From the NCBI GenBank assembly GCA_019635485.1, contig JAHBZL010000002.1, positions 174,289 through 238,288 of the forward strand: 64,000 nt of DNA. Reading direction: 5' to 3'. The stretch is from Piscinibacter sp. (GTDB lineage Bacteria > Pseudomonadota > Gammaproteobacteria > Burkholderiales > Burkholderiaceae_C). Both the position numbers and the translations under genes were made by a program. Shown here one piece after another: positions 35,393 to 44,937 of the stretch (within the stretch, counting starts at the first letter, position 1; each line of letters begins with the position of its first letter). The notes under the pieces were generated by a model, which was not told the origin of the DNA, did not search any database, and saw nothing but the letters and a program-made list of their open reading frames with translations.

Positions 35393-36790
35393 TCAAGGCC
35401 CGGCATCGCTCCAGTCAACCACTGAGCTGCCATTCCACCGCACCAGACGTGCACCCTCGCCATCCACCCAAGCCGCCGGGTGGCCATTCCAGGTGGGCAG
35501 TTCGTCGCGCTGCAGACGCGCCAACCACTCGGGCAGGCTTGCCGCATCGGGTTCGGGCGGCGGCAAGACCTGGTCGAGCCAGGTTCCGGTGTTCAGGTAG
35601 ACCGTGCCGTTGGCGGCTGTCAGTGCCTTCGCTGCATGGCTGTGCCCGGTGATGGTCACCGCCTCCGCGCGGGCGGTTGCGGTCATGCGCTGGGACAGTC
35701 GGTCTGGCCTTGCCGATCGGAAGTTGTCGTGCGTGGACTCCAGCGCGCGGGCCAGCGCGGCCCACAACAGGCCACGCACACCGCCCACGCCTGCGGCCAG
35801 GGCACCGGAACCCTGCGCGCCGCCAAGCCCTTGGCCGGCGAAGTAGGCATCCAGTTCATGTTCCAAAGCGGTGGCGCTATCCGTCGTCCCCCATGGCCTG
35901 CCCTGCGAGGCATTGGCCAGGTGCTGGGCCAGTTCGTCAATCCATGTCGTCTGGCCTGCATCGGCGCCTACCGATGCCGGGCCCATTCCCAGCTTGACCG
36001 GCGAAACGCCGCTCGTCATCAGCGCCTTGCGCACCAGTGCCGCAGCGCCGATGCCCAGCGCGACCTTCAGGCGCTTTGCCGCCAGACGCGGGTCCAGCAA
36101 CATGATGGCCAGTACCACGGCCTGATCGGAGGGCAGCCGGTCGATGAAGGGAAAGCGCCGGCGGCCGTCAGGCGTCTTCGCGCGGCGGAACGGATTGATC
36201 ACCTCGCAGACCAGACGTGAGCCCGGTGGCATCGGAACCGTCGCGTCGCCGTCGGCCTGCGCGGCTTGCATGCGAGCGCCGCTGATCGCGTTGAATGCAT
36301 CCTCATGGTGGCCGTGTAGCCCAAAGACCGCCCGGCCTGCCACGTTCAAGCGCCAGCACCCGGCAGAAGGCGGCAGCGCCGTGCAACTGCCCAATCGCCG
36401 AGTCAGAACATCCTGCACGCTCGCCAGGTTCAGTTCCGCGTCGTGGTTTCCGGGCAGGCAACTCAGCCTGTGGCCTGCCGCCGTGAAGCCCGCCAGTGCC
36501 TGCACCACGTTGCGCTGGGGTGGCTCTGTATCCAGTGCGTCCAGCAGGCCCGCCATGCGCTGCGGCGCCAGGGGCAGCGACAAGCTGTCATAGCCCGGCA
36601 TCTGCAAGAAGTCGAACACGTCGCCGTTGAGCACCAGCCATTGCGGCACGATGTTGGCTTGCACCTCCGTCAGGTGCCGGATCAACGCCACCAGCGGCTC
36701 GTGTGCGGCGAACACACACTGTTCACCCGGTGGCGCCAGGTGCAGGTCGCTTAGCACCACCAGGCGGCCCGCGGCAAGTTCAGGCGGCAT
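35393..36790 (-). CDS. Calcineurin-like metallophosphoesterase
   Basis: A 465-residue cytoplasmic protein with all metallophosphoesterase motifs: VVLSDLHLAP (D-x-H), VLNGDVFDFL (GD-x-x-D), CLPGNHDAELN (GNHD), GLHGHHED, and ITGHSHAAKAL near the C-terminus. A helical insertion of about 180 residues (roughly 200-380) is larger than in UDP-diacylglucosamine hydrolase or Mre11-type enzymes, so the substrate is uncertain. The start ATG lies inside the last codons of the CHAT-STAND gene (11-bp overlap), which points to a two-gene unit where this enzyme could be the effector. An autonomous housekeeping phosphoesterase is the alternative. Confidence 0.8.
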   Translation of the reverse strand: MPPELAAGRLVVLSDLHLAPPGEQCVFAAHEPLVALIRHLTEVQANIVPQWLVLNGDVFDFLQMPGYDSLSLPLAPQRMAGLLDALDTEPPQRNVVQALAGFTAAGHRLSCLPGNHDAELNLASVQDVLTRRLGSCTALPPSAGCWRLNVAGRAVFGLHGHHEDAFNAISGARMQAAQADGDATVPMPPGSRLVCEVINPFRRAKTPDGRRRFPFIDRLPSDQAVVLAIMLLDPRLAAKRLKVALGIGAAALVRKALMTSGVSPVKLGMGPASVGADAGQTTWIDELAQHLANASQGRPWGTTDSATALEHELDAYFAGQGLGGAQGSGALAAGVGGVRGLLWAALARALESTHDNFRSARPDRLSQRMTATARAEAVTITGHSHAAKALTAANGTVYLNTGTWLDQVLPPPEPDAASLPEWLARLQRDELPTWNGHPAAWVDGEGARLVRWNGSSVVDWSDAGP

Positions 36791-39700
36791 CGTCCCCTCC
36801 CGCGCGTGGCACCGGCAAAGTCCACGGATCCAGCTCGCCCCGTTCCACGGCGGCGTCGGCCGCGGTGCAGAGGTCCTGGGCAATCTGCACCGCCTGCGCC
36901 TGGAGCGCTGCCAGTGCAGCTGCAAATCCCTCCTCGCTGGCGCCATCGGCTCGAAACTGCGCGACAAGCCCGGCCAGCCACTCCGCTCGCGGGTCGTCGA
37001 TGGCCAAGGCCGCGGCCCGGGCCAGCAGCAGCAATGCCAGTCCCTGCTGCACGTCGCGTTGCAAAACCACCTGCCCCAGATCGGTCAAGGCCAGCATCTG
37101 CCCGAAGCGATCGCCGACCTCGACCAAGGTCCTCCAGGCCCGTGTGCCGTGAACGATCGCAAGATCGACTGCGCCGGCCTGCGCCGCAATGCGCGCCAGG
37201 TAGCCGTGGGTGCCGGCCATCCCCAGCCGATCGTCAGTCTGCCGCTGCAAACCAAGCGCCTGCACCATCCATGAGAACGCGGTCGGCGCGTCGCCGTCGG
37301 CCAGGCTCAGTCGCCCGACGGACTGCAAGGCATTGGCCTCGCCCAGCCGATCCTCGATCTGCCGGTAGATCGGCAGCGCCTGTTCATACGCCTGCCGCGC
37401 GCCGGCCAGATCGTCGGTGCGCATCTTCAACTGGCCGAGGTAGAACGCGACCGTGGCGGCGGAGTTGAAGGTCTTGCCGCCTGCAAGCTGGTCGGCCAGT
37501 TTGCCGAGCTCTAGCAAGGATGAGCGCGCAGTTCCACCATGAACCGCGAACAGCGCGGCGCTGCGGAACAGCGATGCGGCAAGGTCGTCACCGCCCTCTG
37601 CTGACGGGCTGCGAGCCCGCCACTGAATCGCCTGCACGACATTGGCGGCCTCGGCCAGGAAGCGCAGGCGCGCGGCCTGGGCGCGCGAAGTACCCAGGTC
37701 GTCATCCAGCGCACTCACGTACGCCCCCAGGCGCTGGAAAACATGATCAAGCAATGCCCGCGCGTCCTCTGCGGCCGCTTGCTCTTCCCAGCGCCGCACG
37801 GCCCACGCCCGCACCGGTGCGGCCATCAGGATGCGGCGTTCGTCGCCCACGAGTTGCACCAGGTGATGGTCCAGCAGCGCCGTCAGGGCGTCGCCCAACC
37901 GGTTCTCCTCGGCACGCGGCAGCAGCGCTTGCAGCAGGCCCGCCGGAAAGGTGCCGAGCACGTCAAACAGCGTGTACGCCGCGTCGGCATGCCGTGCGGC
38001 CGATGCGAGCGACAGGCGCAACGCGCTGGCCAGACGCGACTTGTGCAGCCGGCGGTCCAGCGACGCCGGCAGGGCCTCGCCAAACAAGTCGTCTTCGACA
38101 ATGGCCTCGGTGCCCAGCGCCGCCAGGCGACGGCACAGCTCCGGCACGTCGACCTCGGCGCCGAGCTGACCGGCCATGAGCACGATCGCGCGCGGGATGC
38201 CCCCAAGCTCCCGTAGCAGCGGGGTCAGGACCGACGAGGTGGCCTGTGCGGGCGCCAACCGGGGCCCCGCGGCGGCGATGAACAGCTCGAGCGACTCAGC
38301 CGGCTCGAGCAGCCTGTGCTCGCGGCTGAAGAGCGCCTGCGCCTCTGCCGTGCCAGCGCGCGCTAGAGCATGCCGGCTTGTCACTACGGCAAGAAAGCCA
38401 TCGCTGCTTGCGCGCAGGGCCGCCAGGAGCCGCAGCAGGTCGCGGCGCAGGGTTTCGTCGCCCAGCAGATCTTCCGCGTTGTCCAGCACCAGCGTCCAGC
38501 GCCTGCCCGCGAGCGCGGCCAGCAATGCGCCGTCGTCGTCGAAAGGCGCGGCACTGACCAGCAGCCCCAGCGTCTGTCGCAGCGGGCCTAGGCTGGGTTG
38601 GCCGCTCAGGTCGACGAAGGCGACATCGTGATTCGACGCGCGCAATTCGTGCGCCAGCGCCAGCGCCAGCTCGGTCTTGCCGGCGCCAGGCAGGCCCTCC
38701 AGCACGACAACCGGGTGGTGGGCCAAATCCTCGCACAACTGCGCGAGACGATGCAGATGGTCCACGTAGCGTGCCGTGTGTGCCGGCAACGCCGGCAGCC
38801 AGCGCAGCCTGCCAGCCAAGTCCGGCTGCAGGGCTGGCACCTCGGCCAGCTTGGCGGGCAGCCGGGGGCTCGGGTCCGCGGGTGGCGTGCGCAGAAAGAG
38901 CACGGGCCGTGCCCAAGTGAGGCTGAGTTCATCAAGACGTGCCCTGGCGCGCGCCAGCGCGGCTTCAAGGTCGCCGTCGCCGTGGGCCCAGGCCTCGATC
39001 AAGTCCTTCGACAACCGCGCCACGGCCGCGGCGTCCAGCGCCGAAAAGGAGGCCAGCACGGCGGCCACGTCGCCACGGTCCGGGTCGAGCAGCGCCTCGG
39101 CCACGCCGGCGTCCAACGCGCGGAAGGTGCCGGCACCATGGCAGCTCCAGAGCAGCGCCAAATCCACCGCGCCCTCGCGCACGGCGGCGGCGAAGTCTCC
39201 GGCCGCAACCACGCAGCCGGGGTCACCCGGGTATCCTGGTAGACCATCGTCATGAAGCAGCAGGCCGCTGCCGCTGTCCAGGCCGTGCCCGATCCAGACC
39301 AGCACATGTGGCTTGCCCTGCTGCAGTGCATCGGCCAGTGCTTGGCGGGTGGCCGCCGGCAGAGGCGTCAGCCGCTCGGCACGCCCGGACCCGGCCAGCA
39401 TCTCGACGGCCCGGTCGTGGGCCAGGAAGAGCGCCTCGTCCAATGGCGGCTGGGCCGGCCGCTGGACGTTGGCCCAGGCGACCTGGACGCGCGCGCGTGC
39501 GCTCGGATCCGTTTGCCAGCGAAGCTGCCGTGAGCGCATGCCGCGCGACCTTCGGACCGTGCTCCAGCCTGGCCTGCGGAAGAGGTAGCCCTGCTCGTCG
39601 CACATCAGCTCGAAGGGCAACGCCGGCAAGGCCAGATCGCGCCAACGGGAAGCTTGGTCCAGCGGGCACCGGATCTCCAGTCGCACGCCGGTGGCGCGCG

Positions 39701-40034
39701 CGCGGGCGGCCTGCATGGCCTGTTGCCAGGCCATGGCCAGATCGCTTGGTTCCTGCAGCAGCTTCCGGTACAGCAGCCGCCCGTAGAGTCGCGCAGCAGA
39801 ATCGAGCCCCGGCGAGCCATCGCGCCAGCGCGCCAGAAAGTCTTCTACGGTGAGACCGGTGTCGCCAAGAGGGAGATTAGGAGCGGGCAGTTCACACGCT
39901 TCGTTGGCGTCATGCCGGTCCGCGTCGTCTTCGTCAACCAGCGTCACAGTGAGGAACTCGGTGTCACCGCCTGCGGGCCGAATTGCCTTTAGATCTAGGC
40001 GACGTCGAACCGGCCCACTTGCAACACCTTTCAT
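36780..40034 (-). CDS. CHAT protease-STAND NTPase-TPR protein
   Basis: A 1084-residue multidomain protein. Residues about 85-385 form a caspase-like CHAT domain, with the catalytic His in HVLVWIGHGLDSG (His250) and the Cys in LALLWSCHGAGTF (Cys298). An NB-ARC/STAND NTPase follows, with Walker A VLEGLPGAGKTELAL (about 447-454), Walker B WTLVLDNAEDLL (Asp518) and a VVTSRH sensor segment, then a winged-helix-like part and TPR-type repeats from about residue 830 (FYLGQLKMRTDDLAGARQAY). ATG 40032-40034 has AAGGGGG six bases upstream. CHAT-STAND-TPR proteins are predicted bacterial counterparts of NLR/death-pathway sensors. Here it is fused by overlap to a phosphoesterase gene. Confidence 0.85.
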   Translation of the reverse strand: MKGVASGPVRRRLDLKAIRPAGGDTEFLTVTLVDEDDADRHDANEACELPAPNLPLGDTGLTVEDFLARWRDGSPGLDSAARLYGRLLYRKLLQEPSDLAMAWQQAMQAARARATGVRLEIRCPLDQASRWRDLALPALPFELMCDEQGYLFRRPGWSTVRRSRGMRSRQLRWQTDPSARARVQVAWANVQRPAQPPLDEALFLAHDRAVEMLAGSGRAERLTPLPAATRQALADALQQGKPHVLVWIGHGLDSGSGLLLHDDGLPGYPGDPGCVVAAGDFAAAVREGAVDLALLWSCHGAGTFRALDAGVAEALLDPDRGDVAAVLASFSALDAAAVARLSKDLIEAWAHGDGDLEAALARARARLDELSLTWARPVLFLRTPPADPSPRLPAKLAEVPALQPDLAGRLRWLPALPAHTARYVDHLHRLAQLCEDLAHHPVVVLEGLPGAGKTELALALAHELRASNHDVAFVDLSGQPSLGPLRQTLGLLVSAAPFDDDGALLAALAGRRWTLVLDNAEDLLGDETLRRDLLRLLAALRASSDGFLAVVTSRHALARAGTAEAQALFSREHRLLEPAESLELFIAAAGPRLAPAQATSSVLTPLLRELGGIPRAIVLMAGQLGAEVDVPELCRRLAALGTEAIVEDDLFGEALPASLDRRLHKSRLASALRLSLASAARHADAAYTLFDVLGTFPAGLLQALLPRAEENRLGDALTALLDHHLVQLVGDERRILMAAPVRAWAVRRWEEQAAAEDARALLDHVFQRLGAYVSALDDDLGTSRAQAARLRFLAEAANVVQAIQWRARSPSAEGGDDLAASLFRSAALFAVHGGTARSSLLELGKLADQLAGGKTFNSAATVAFYLGQLKMRTDDLAGARQAYEQALPIYRQIEDRLGEANALQSVGRLSLADGDAPTAFSWMVQALGLQRQTDDRLGMAGTHGYLARIAAQAGAVDLAIVHGTRAWRTLVEVGDRFGQMLALTDLGQVVLQRDVQQGLALLLLARAAALAIDDPRAEWLAGLVAQFRADGASEEGFAAALAALQAQAVQIAQDLCTAADAAVERGELDPWTLPVPRAGGDDAA

Positions 40035-40083
40035 CGTGCCCCCTTGGTACGCCTTCCTCGTAAGGTGGCGCTCGTGGCTCACT

Positions 40084-40281
40084 CTAGCGGAACTCAGTGT
40101 CCAGGGTCAGTCTTCGCCAAGGATGCATGTTCCACTCACGGCCCCAGTGGTCCAGCAGGGTCGCGTCGGTCGTCTCTTTCGGTGGCGGCAGACTCACAAG
40201 GTTCCGGGTAGGCGACGTTGGCGCAGCGACCAGGCGTCCGGCACGCTGCGCTCCGGGCAATTTCGCCACAAGCCGTCGCAA
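40084..40281 (-). CDS. Possible small ORF upstream of the CHAT gene
   Basis: The 394-bp gap between selB and the CHAT gene has no clear gene. The best frame ends at TAG 40084-40086, 49 bases before the CHAT start, and codes for up to 65 residues from a TTG, with a plausible C-terminus (TTDATLLDHWGREWNMHPWR). A different frame just upstream (SSERTVVPYDVRDNCIPCRS, then TAG) also looks protein-like, so the original gene may be frameshifted. If real, it would be a small first gene of the CHAT cassette. No tRNA or terminator was seen in this gap. Confidence 0.25.
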   Translation of the reverse strand: MRRLVAKLPGAQRAGRLVAAPTSPTRNLVSLPPPKETTDATLLDHWGREWNMHPWRRLTLDTEFR

Positions 40282-40428
40282 CCGACTACGACCTGCAGGG
40301 GATGCAGTTGTCGCGCACGTCGTAGGGAACTACCGTCCGCTCCGAGCTTTGCCAGGTCCGTGGCATGGATGGCTTCTCTGGGTCGTTCGGCGACCTCACC
40401 GTCAATCGCGAGCTCCGCGGCGGACGGA

Positions 40429-42363
40429 TCACCCCCCGGCCGCCCCCGCCGCCGCGGCCTCGCCGTTGTCGACGATGCAGCGCCGTTCCGCGCGGTAGCG
40501 CGTGAGGCCGATGCGGTCGAAGAACTCGAGCAGCTGGATCGACAAATTGCGCCCGACGCCGGACCGGTCGCGAAAGCTCGCGGCGTCGAACCCACCCTCC
40601 GGCGCTGCCGCCGCGGTGTCGCGCGCGACCTGCATCAGCGCCTGCACCGTCTCCGGCAGGAAGAAGCGGTTACGCGCGACCTGAACCAGGTAGCCCAGCC
40701 TGGCCAGGCGCTGAAACGTATCGGCCGCCTCGCGCAAGGGCAGGTCCAGCAGCGGTGCCAGCTCGCCGAGCGGCGGCGGGCGCAGGCCGAAGGGCGTCAT
40801 CACCGCCTGCAGTCGCTGCAGCAGCACGGCATCAGGCTCGGCGAGTCGAGCCTGGTGGCCGGGCCGCCGCAGCAGGTAGCCGGCACGCTCGATGCTGCCC
40901 TGCTGCAGCGCGGCCGCCAGCGCCGCGCGGCGCAGCGCCCGGTCGCGCGCGGCGGCCGGGGCCGCGAGCAGCGTGGGCTCGGTCAGGCCCGGGCTGTCCG
41001 GCTGCTCGGCGTGCCATGCGGCCAGCGTGTCGACCAGGCCGCTCCGCAGTGCCTGCCAGTGGCGTCGGGCCAGCAGCCGCTCGCCGGTGACCGTCGCCAC
41101 CCGCACCGCATCCGCGGCGTCGATCAGGCCGCGCAGGGTGTCGGCCTCGAGATTCCACTGGCGCGCGAAGTCGGCCGCGGCCAGGCCGTCCGGGCGCAGG
41201 TCGGCCAGGCCGGCCAGCGCCGCCTGCGCGTCGTCGCCGGCGGCGATGAGCACCTGCAGTTCGGCCAGCCGCGCCGCCGTGCCCCGGCCGCGTGACGGCG
41301 CGGCCGCGTCGAGCACGCGCGCGCCGCCGACCAGGGCCTGCGCGGAAGGGTCGCGCAGCACGCAGCGGTCACCGTGCAGCGCCGACACCGGCGCGGCCAG
41401 GACCAGTTGCACGAGGCCGGTCTCGCCCGGCGCCAGCCGGCGCGGTGCGAGCGGCACGGCCCGCGCCGGAACGGCCGCCGCGCCGAGATGCAGTTGCAGA
41501 TCGGCATGCCCGTCGAGCGCCCGCTGCGCGCCGGGCAGCCAGTGCAGTTGCACGTCCAGCCGCTGCGTGGGCGCATGCAGCGCCGGGTCGAGCAGCCAGT
41601 CGCCGCGCGCCAGCGCCGCGCGCTCGAGGCCGGCCAGCGCGAGCGCACAGCGCTGCCCGGCCTGCGCCGCCGCGGCCTCGCGGCCGTGCACCTGGATGCC
41701 ACGCACGCGCACCGGCTGGCCCGAGGGCGAGATCGTCAGCGCAGCGTCGGTCTGCACGCGGCCGGACAGGACCGTGCCGGTGGCGACGGTGCCGATGCCG
41801 GCGCGCGTGAAGACACGGTCGACCGCGAGGCGGAAGCCGCCGTTCGCCGCCGGCGCCTGCATGTCGCGCTGCCACTGCCGCAACAGCTCGCGCAGGGCCG
41901 CCAGCCCGCTGCCGCGGGTCGCATCGACGCGCAGCGTCGGCGCGCCGGTCAGCGCCGTGCCCTGCAGGCAGGCCCGCATGGCGGCCGCGACCTCGTCGAC
42001 GCGCGCCGGTGCCACGCGGTCGGTCTTCGTCAGCACGATCGCGCCGCGCCGCAGGCCCAGCAGCTGCAGCAGCGCCAGGTGCTCCCGCGTCTGCGGCATC
42101 GGGCCGTCGTCGCAGGCCACCACCAGCAGCGCGGCGTCCGCGGCGGCCAGCCCGACGATCGCCTGGCGCAGGAAGTCGCCATGGCCCGGCACGTCGACGA
42201 AGGCGACCGGCTGCGCGCCGCCCAGGTCGGCGTGCGCGTAGCCCGGCTCGATCGTCATGCCGCGCCGTTTCTCCTCGGGCAGCCGGTCGGTGTCGACACC
42301 GGTCAGCGCCCGCACCAGCGTCGTCTTGCCGTGGTCCACATGGCCGGCGGTGGCGACGATCAC
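40429..42363 (-). CDS. selB: SelB, selenocysteine-specific elongation factor
   Basis: A 644-residue translational GTPase. G motifs are [19 protein letters not shown] and LTKTDR. EF-Tu-like domains II and III follow, and the C-terminal half has the winged-helix repeats unique to SelB, ending in the RNA-binding one ([20 protein letters not shown]). SelB brings Sec-tRNA(Sec) to UGA codons marked by a SECIS hairpin. It is 24 bases downstream of a UGA-containing gene on the same strand, so factor and client are co-transcribed. The selA, selC and selD genes are not in the window. Confidence 0.92.
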   Translation of the reverse strand: MIVATAGHVDHGKTTLVRALTGVDTDRLPEEKRRGMTIEPGYAHADLGGAQPVAFVDVPGHGDFLRQAIVGLAAADAALLVVACDDGPMPQTREHLALLQLLGLRRGAIVLTKTDRVAPARVDEVAAAMRACLQGTALTGAPTLRVDATRGSGLAALRELLRQWQRDMQAPAANGGFRLAVDRVFTRAGIGTVATGTVLSGRVQTDAALTISPSGQPVRVRGIQVHGREAAAAQAGQRCALALAGLERAALARGDWLLDPALHAPTQRLDVQLHWLPGAQRALDGHADLQLHLGAAAVPARAVPLAPRRLAPGETGLVQLVLAAPVSALHGDRCVLRDPSAQALVGGARVLDAAAPSRGRGTAARLAELQVLIAAGDDAQAALAGLADLRPDGLAAADFARQWNLEADTLRGLIDAADAVRVATVTGERLLARRHWQALRSGLVDTLAAWHAEQPDSPGLTEPTLLAAPAAARDRALRRAALAAALQQGSIERAGYLLRRPGHQARLAEPDAVLLQRLQAVMTPFGLRPPPLGELAPLLDLPLREAADTFQRLARLGYLVQVARNRFFLPETVQALMQVARDTAAAAPEGGFDAASFRDRSGVGRNLSIQLLEFFDRIGLTRYRAERRCIVDNGEAAAAGAAGG

Positions 42364-42387
42364 GGCGCCGCCCTCGCCGGCCGGGGT

Positions 42388-44022
42388 TCAACGCCAGTCG
42401 TCCACCTTGACGGTCTTGGCGCGCGCGAAATTGCCGCCCACCATCTTCCACGCGCCCTGGGTCTCACCGCCGAGCACCACCACGCTGAGGTCCTGCGGAC
42501 GGTACTTGCGCACCAGCTCGTCCGGCGCCGCCTTCAGCATGCCGGCCCAGGGTTCGACGCCGGCGACGGCATGCGGCTTGATCAGCGTCTGCACCCACTG
42601 GTCGTCCCAGAACTCGCGCGCCGGCACGCGGCAGTTCTCGCCCAGCCAGTCGAGCAGCTGCTGCTTGCGCACGAACCCGCGCTCGACGAAGCCGCGCGCC
42701 GCGATCGGGTCCAGCAGCACGATCGGCGGGCTGTAGGGCTCGCAGGCCGCCAGGCAGTGGCGGAAGCGCTCCTCCCAGGTCTCGCGCGGGCCGAAGCCGC
42801 TCATCGTGTACCAGCCGCCGAGGAACACGGTGACCGTGCTGTCCTCCGGCCGGTAGCCGTGCTGCACGTGCAGCGGTTCCCACGGACTGCGCTCCTCGTT
42901 CTCGGCCCAGGTGCAGGCGATGTTGTACGCGTTGCCGACCGAGCCCATGTAGGTCTCGCCGATCACCGAGCCGCCCTGCAGGTTCTGGCTCAGCAGCGCG
43001 TGCGCGCGCCCGACCGCGACGTTGGCATGGCTGTACGGCCCCATCGCGCCGATGCCGCAGTTCATGCCGATCTCGTGCCGGATCGGGCCGTTGACGATCG
43101 CCGGCGCGGCCCAGCTGGTGGTGCTGGAGGAACGCGCCGTCATGCCGCTGGCCGCCATCGCGAGGATCAGCGGGAAGTAGGCCGGCCGCGCGCCGGCCAT
43201 CACCGCGTTGACCGCCACCTTCTCGACGGTGAACTGCCAGTATTCGCGGAAGTTGGCCGGGCGCAGCTGGCCCACCACCTCGTCGGGCCGGCGGCGCGTG
43301 CCGCGCAGCATCGCCTCGACGCGCTCCTCGGTGGGCAGCACGATCGGCAGGTAGTCGGTCCAGCGTTCGCGCTCGAAGCGCTCGTGCAGCGCCTCCTCCG
43401 TATCGGGCTCGAGCAGGCGCGGCGTGTCGCGCTCGAAGCCCACGCCCGCCATGTCCTCCGCGGTCAGTTCGCCGGTCAGGCCCTGCAGCAGCTCCTGCAT
43501 GAACGGGCGCTTGCTGACCGGGTCGATGCCGTCGACATACGCGCGCAGCTGCGCCGGCGACAGGCCGACCACCGGCTGCGGCACGAAGGCCTGGCGCAGC
43601 GTGGGCGTGCCATTGGCCCGCGCCGCCTGGCGGGCCAGGCGGGCGAACGGTTGCGTGTGCACGGCGACGGTGGGCACACCGTCGGCCTCCACAGCCATTG
43701 CGAGCCCGGCGACCGTCGGGCAGCAAGTGCTTCAGAGACCGACGGCGAAGACCGCCGCGTCCGCCTCGCGGACGACCTTGGCGCGCATCGCCGGATCGTC
43801 GACCCAGCTCTCGCGCGGCTTGACGATCTCGGTGCGCACGCCCGGCATGTGTTCAGCGAACCAGGCCTGCAGCTGCTGCATGAAGACCTCGGAGTTGTCG
43901 AACAGGCAGTCGACGAGGTGCAGCAGCTTGCCCTCCAGCGTCGGCAGGCGCGGCGCGAGCCGCTTGGCCGACACCTTCGGTGCATAGCCGCGCGGGTCGT
44001 GCACGGCGATCAGTCGGGACAT
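42388..44022 (-). CDS. UGSC-type selenoprotein read through an in-frame UGA
   Basis: A standard reading gives a 96-residue product ending AVFAVGL at UGA 43732-43734 and, in the same frame, a 447-codon continuation. Reading UGA as selenocysteine gives one 544-residue protein with the redox motif U-S-T-C at 97-100, then [15 protein letters not shown] and [10 protein letters not shown]. This is the N-terminal domain of the UGSC family, in which Sec or Cys sits in a UxxC box. The C-terminal 300 residues ([19 protein letters not shown]) match the same family. Support comes from uninterrupted frame, a hairpin right after UGA, selB 24 bases downstream and AGGAG before ATG 44022. A TrxR-like gene ends 3 bases upstream. 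Confidence 0.82.
43698..43726 (-). promoter_or_regulatory. SECIS-like hairpin downstream of UGA
   Basis: Five bases after the UGA the transcript can fold as UUGC/GCAA (outer stem), a small internal loop, GCCCG/CGGGC (inner stem) and an eight-base loop ACGGUCGC. The loop holds GU about 19 bases from the UGA, within the range of bacterial SECIS elements, which SelB reads through a GU in the apical loop. Confidence 0.72.
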
Positions 44023-44025
44023 CGA

Positions 44026-44937
44026 TCACTCCTCTCGAAGAAAACGTCGGACGGCCCGCGCCACTGCGCGCCCGTCGGCCAGCGCGTCGGCGGCCTGGCC
44101 GCTGTGGCCGGCGCGCACGCTGCCGGCCGCGAACAGCCCGGGCGCGCTGCAGCGCAGCTGGGCGTCCGTATCGATGCGTCCGGCGGCGTCCAGCGCGACG
44201 AGGCCGCGCAGCCATTCGGTGTTCGGCAGCAGGCCGGCATAGACGAACACGGCGTCCACCGCGAGCGTGCGGCCGTCGACCAGGCGCACCGCCTGCACGG
44301 CCTGCTCGCCGTCGATCGCGGCCACGGCACTGCCCGCATGCACCTCGATCTTCGGCTCGGCGCGCACCCGCTGCTGCCACGCCTCGGTCGCCCGCAGCGC
44401 GGTGCCGCGCACCAGCAGGTGCACGACGCCGGCATGCGCGGCCAGCGCGAGCGCCTCCTGGCAGGCGGCGTCGCCGCCGCCGACCACCGCCACCGGCCGG
44501 CCGCGCAGCAGCGGGCCGTCGCAGCTGGCGCAATGGCTCACGCCCTTGCCCTCGAAGCGCGCCTCGCCCGGCACGTCCAGCGCGCGCAGCCGGCTGCCCG
44601 ACGCCAGCACCACGGCCGGTGCACGCCACTCGCCGGAAGGCGAGGCGACCGCCCAGGCCTCGCCCTCGCGGCGCAGCGTGCCGGCTTCGTCCGCGACGAA
44701 CACCGCGCCGGCGTCCATGCCGGCCTCCTGCGCCATCGGGCACAGGTCGTAGCCGGGGAAGCCCTCGGGATGCTCCGGCAGCCCCTGCACCGATTCGATC
44801 GACAGCAGCAGCCCACCCGGCGCCGGACCGGTGAACGCGGTGCAGCGCAGCCCCTGCAGCGCCAGCTCCGCCGCCGCGGTCAGGCCGGCGAGCCCGCCGC
44901 CGACCACCAGCACGTCCGCGTCCTGCATGGGCGTCAT
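44026..44937 (-). CDS. Thioredoxin-reductase-like FAD oxidoreductase
   Basis: A 303-residue flavoprotein. The FAD site is VLVVGGGLAGLTAAAEL, the redox-active pair is HCASCDGPLL (CASC in place of the usual CATC), the NAD(P) site is AVVGGGDAACQEALAL, and the closing FAD motif is GLFAAGSV. Cys is retained in both active positions. The gene sits between a Bug receptor (ATGA overlap) and the UGA gene (3-bp gap), so it is a strong candidate for the electron donor that reduces the selenoprotein. The alternative is a generic TrxB paralogue. Confidence 0.82.
   Translation of the reverse strand: MTPMQDADVLVVGGGLAGLTAAAELALQGLRCTAFTGPAPGGLLLSIESVQGLPEHPEGFPGYDLCPMAQEAGMDAGAVFVADEAGTLRREGEAWAVASPSGEWRAPAVVLASGSRLRALDVPGEARFEGKGVSHCASCDGPLLRGRPVAVVGGGDAACQEALALAAHAGVVHLLVRGTALRATEAWQQRVRAEPKIEVHAGSAVAAIDGEQAVQAVRLVDGRTLAVDAVFVYAGLLPNTEWLRGLVALDAAGRIDTDAQLRCSAPGLFAAGSVRAGHSGQAADALADGRAVARAVRRFLREE

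Noticed and set aside
40035-40428. tRNA-Sec (selC) near selB
   Set aside because: I looked for a long acceptor stem and the CTTCAAATCC-type anticodon arm in the gap and saw none.
42388-43698. Stand-alone 436-residue gene starting at ATG 43698
   Set aside because: Its first residues continue the domain before the UGA, the ATG lies at the edge of the SECIS-like stem, and no ribosome site precedes it. The merged selenoprotein explains the data better.
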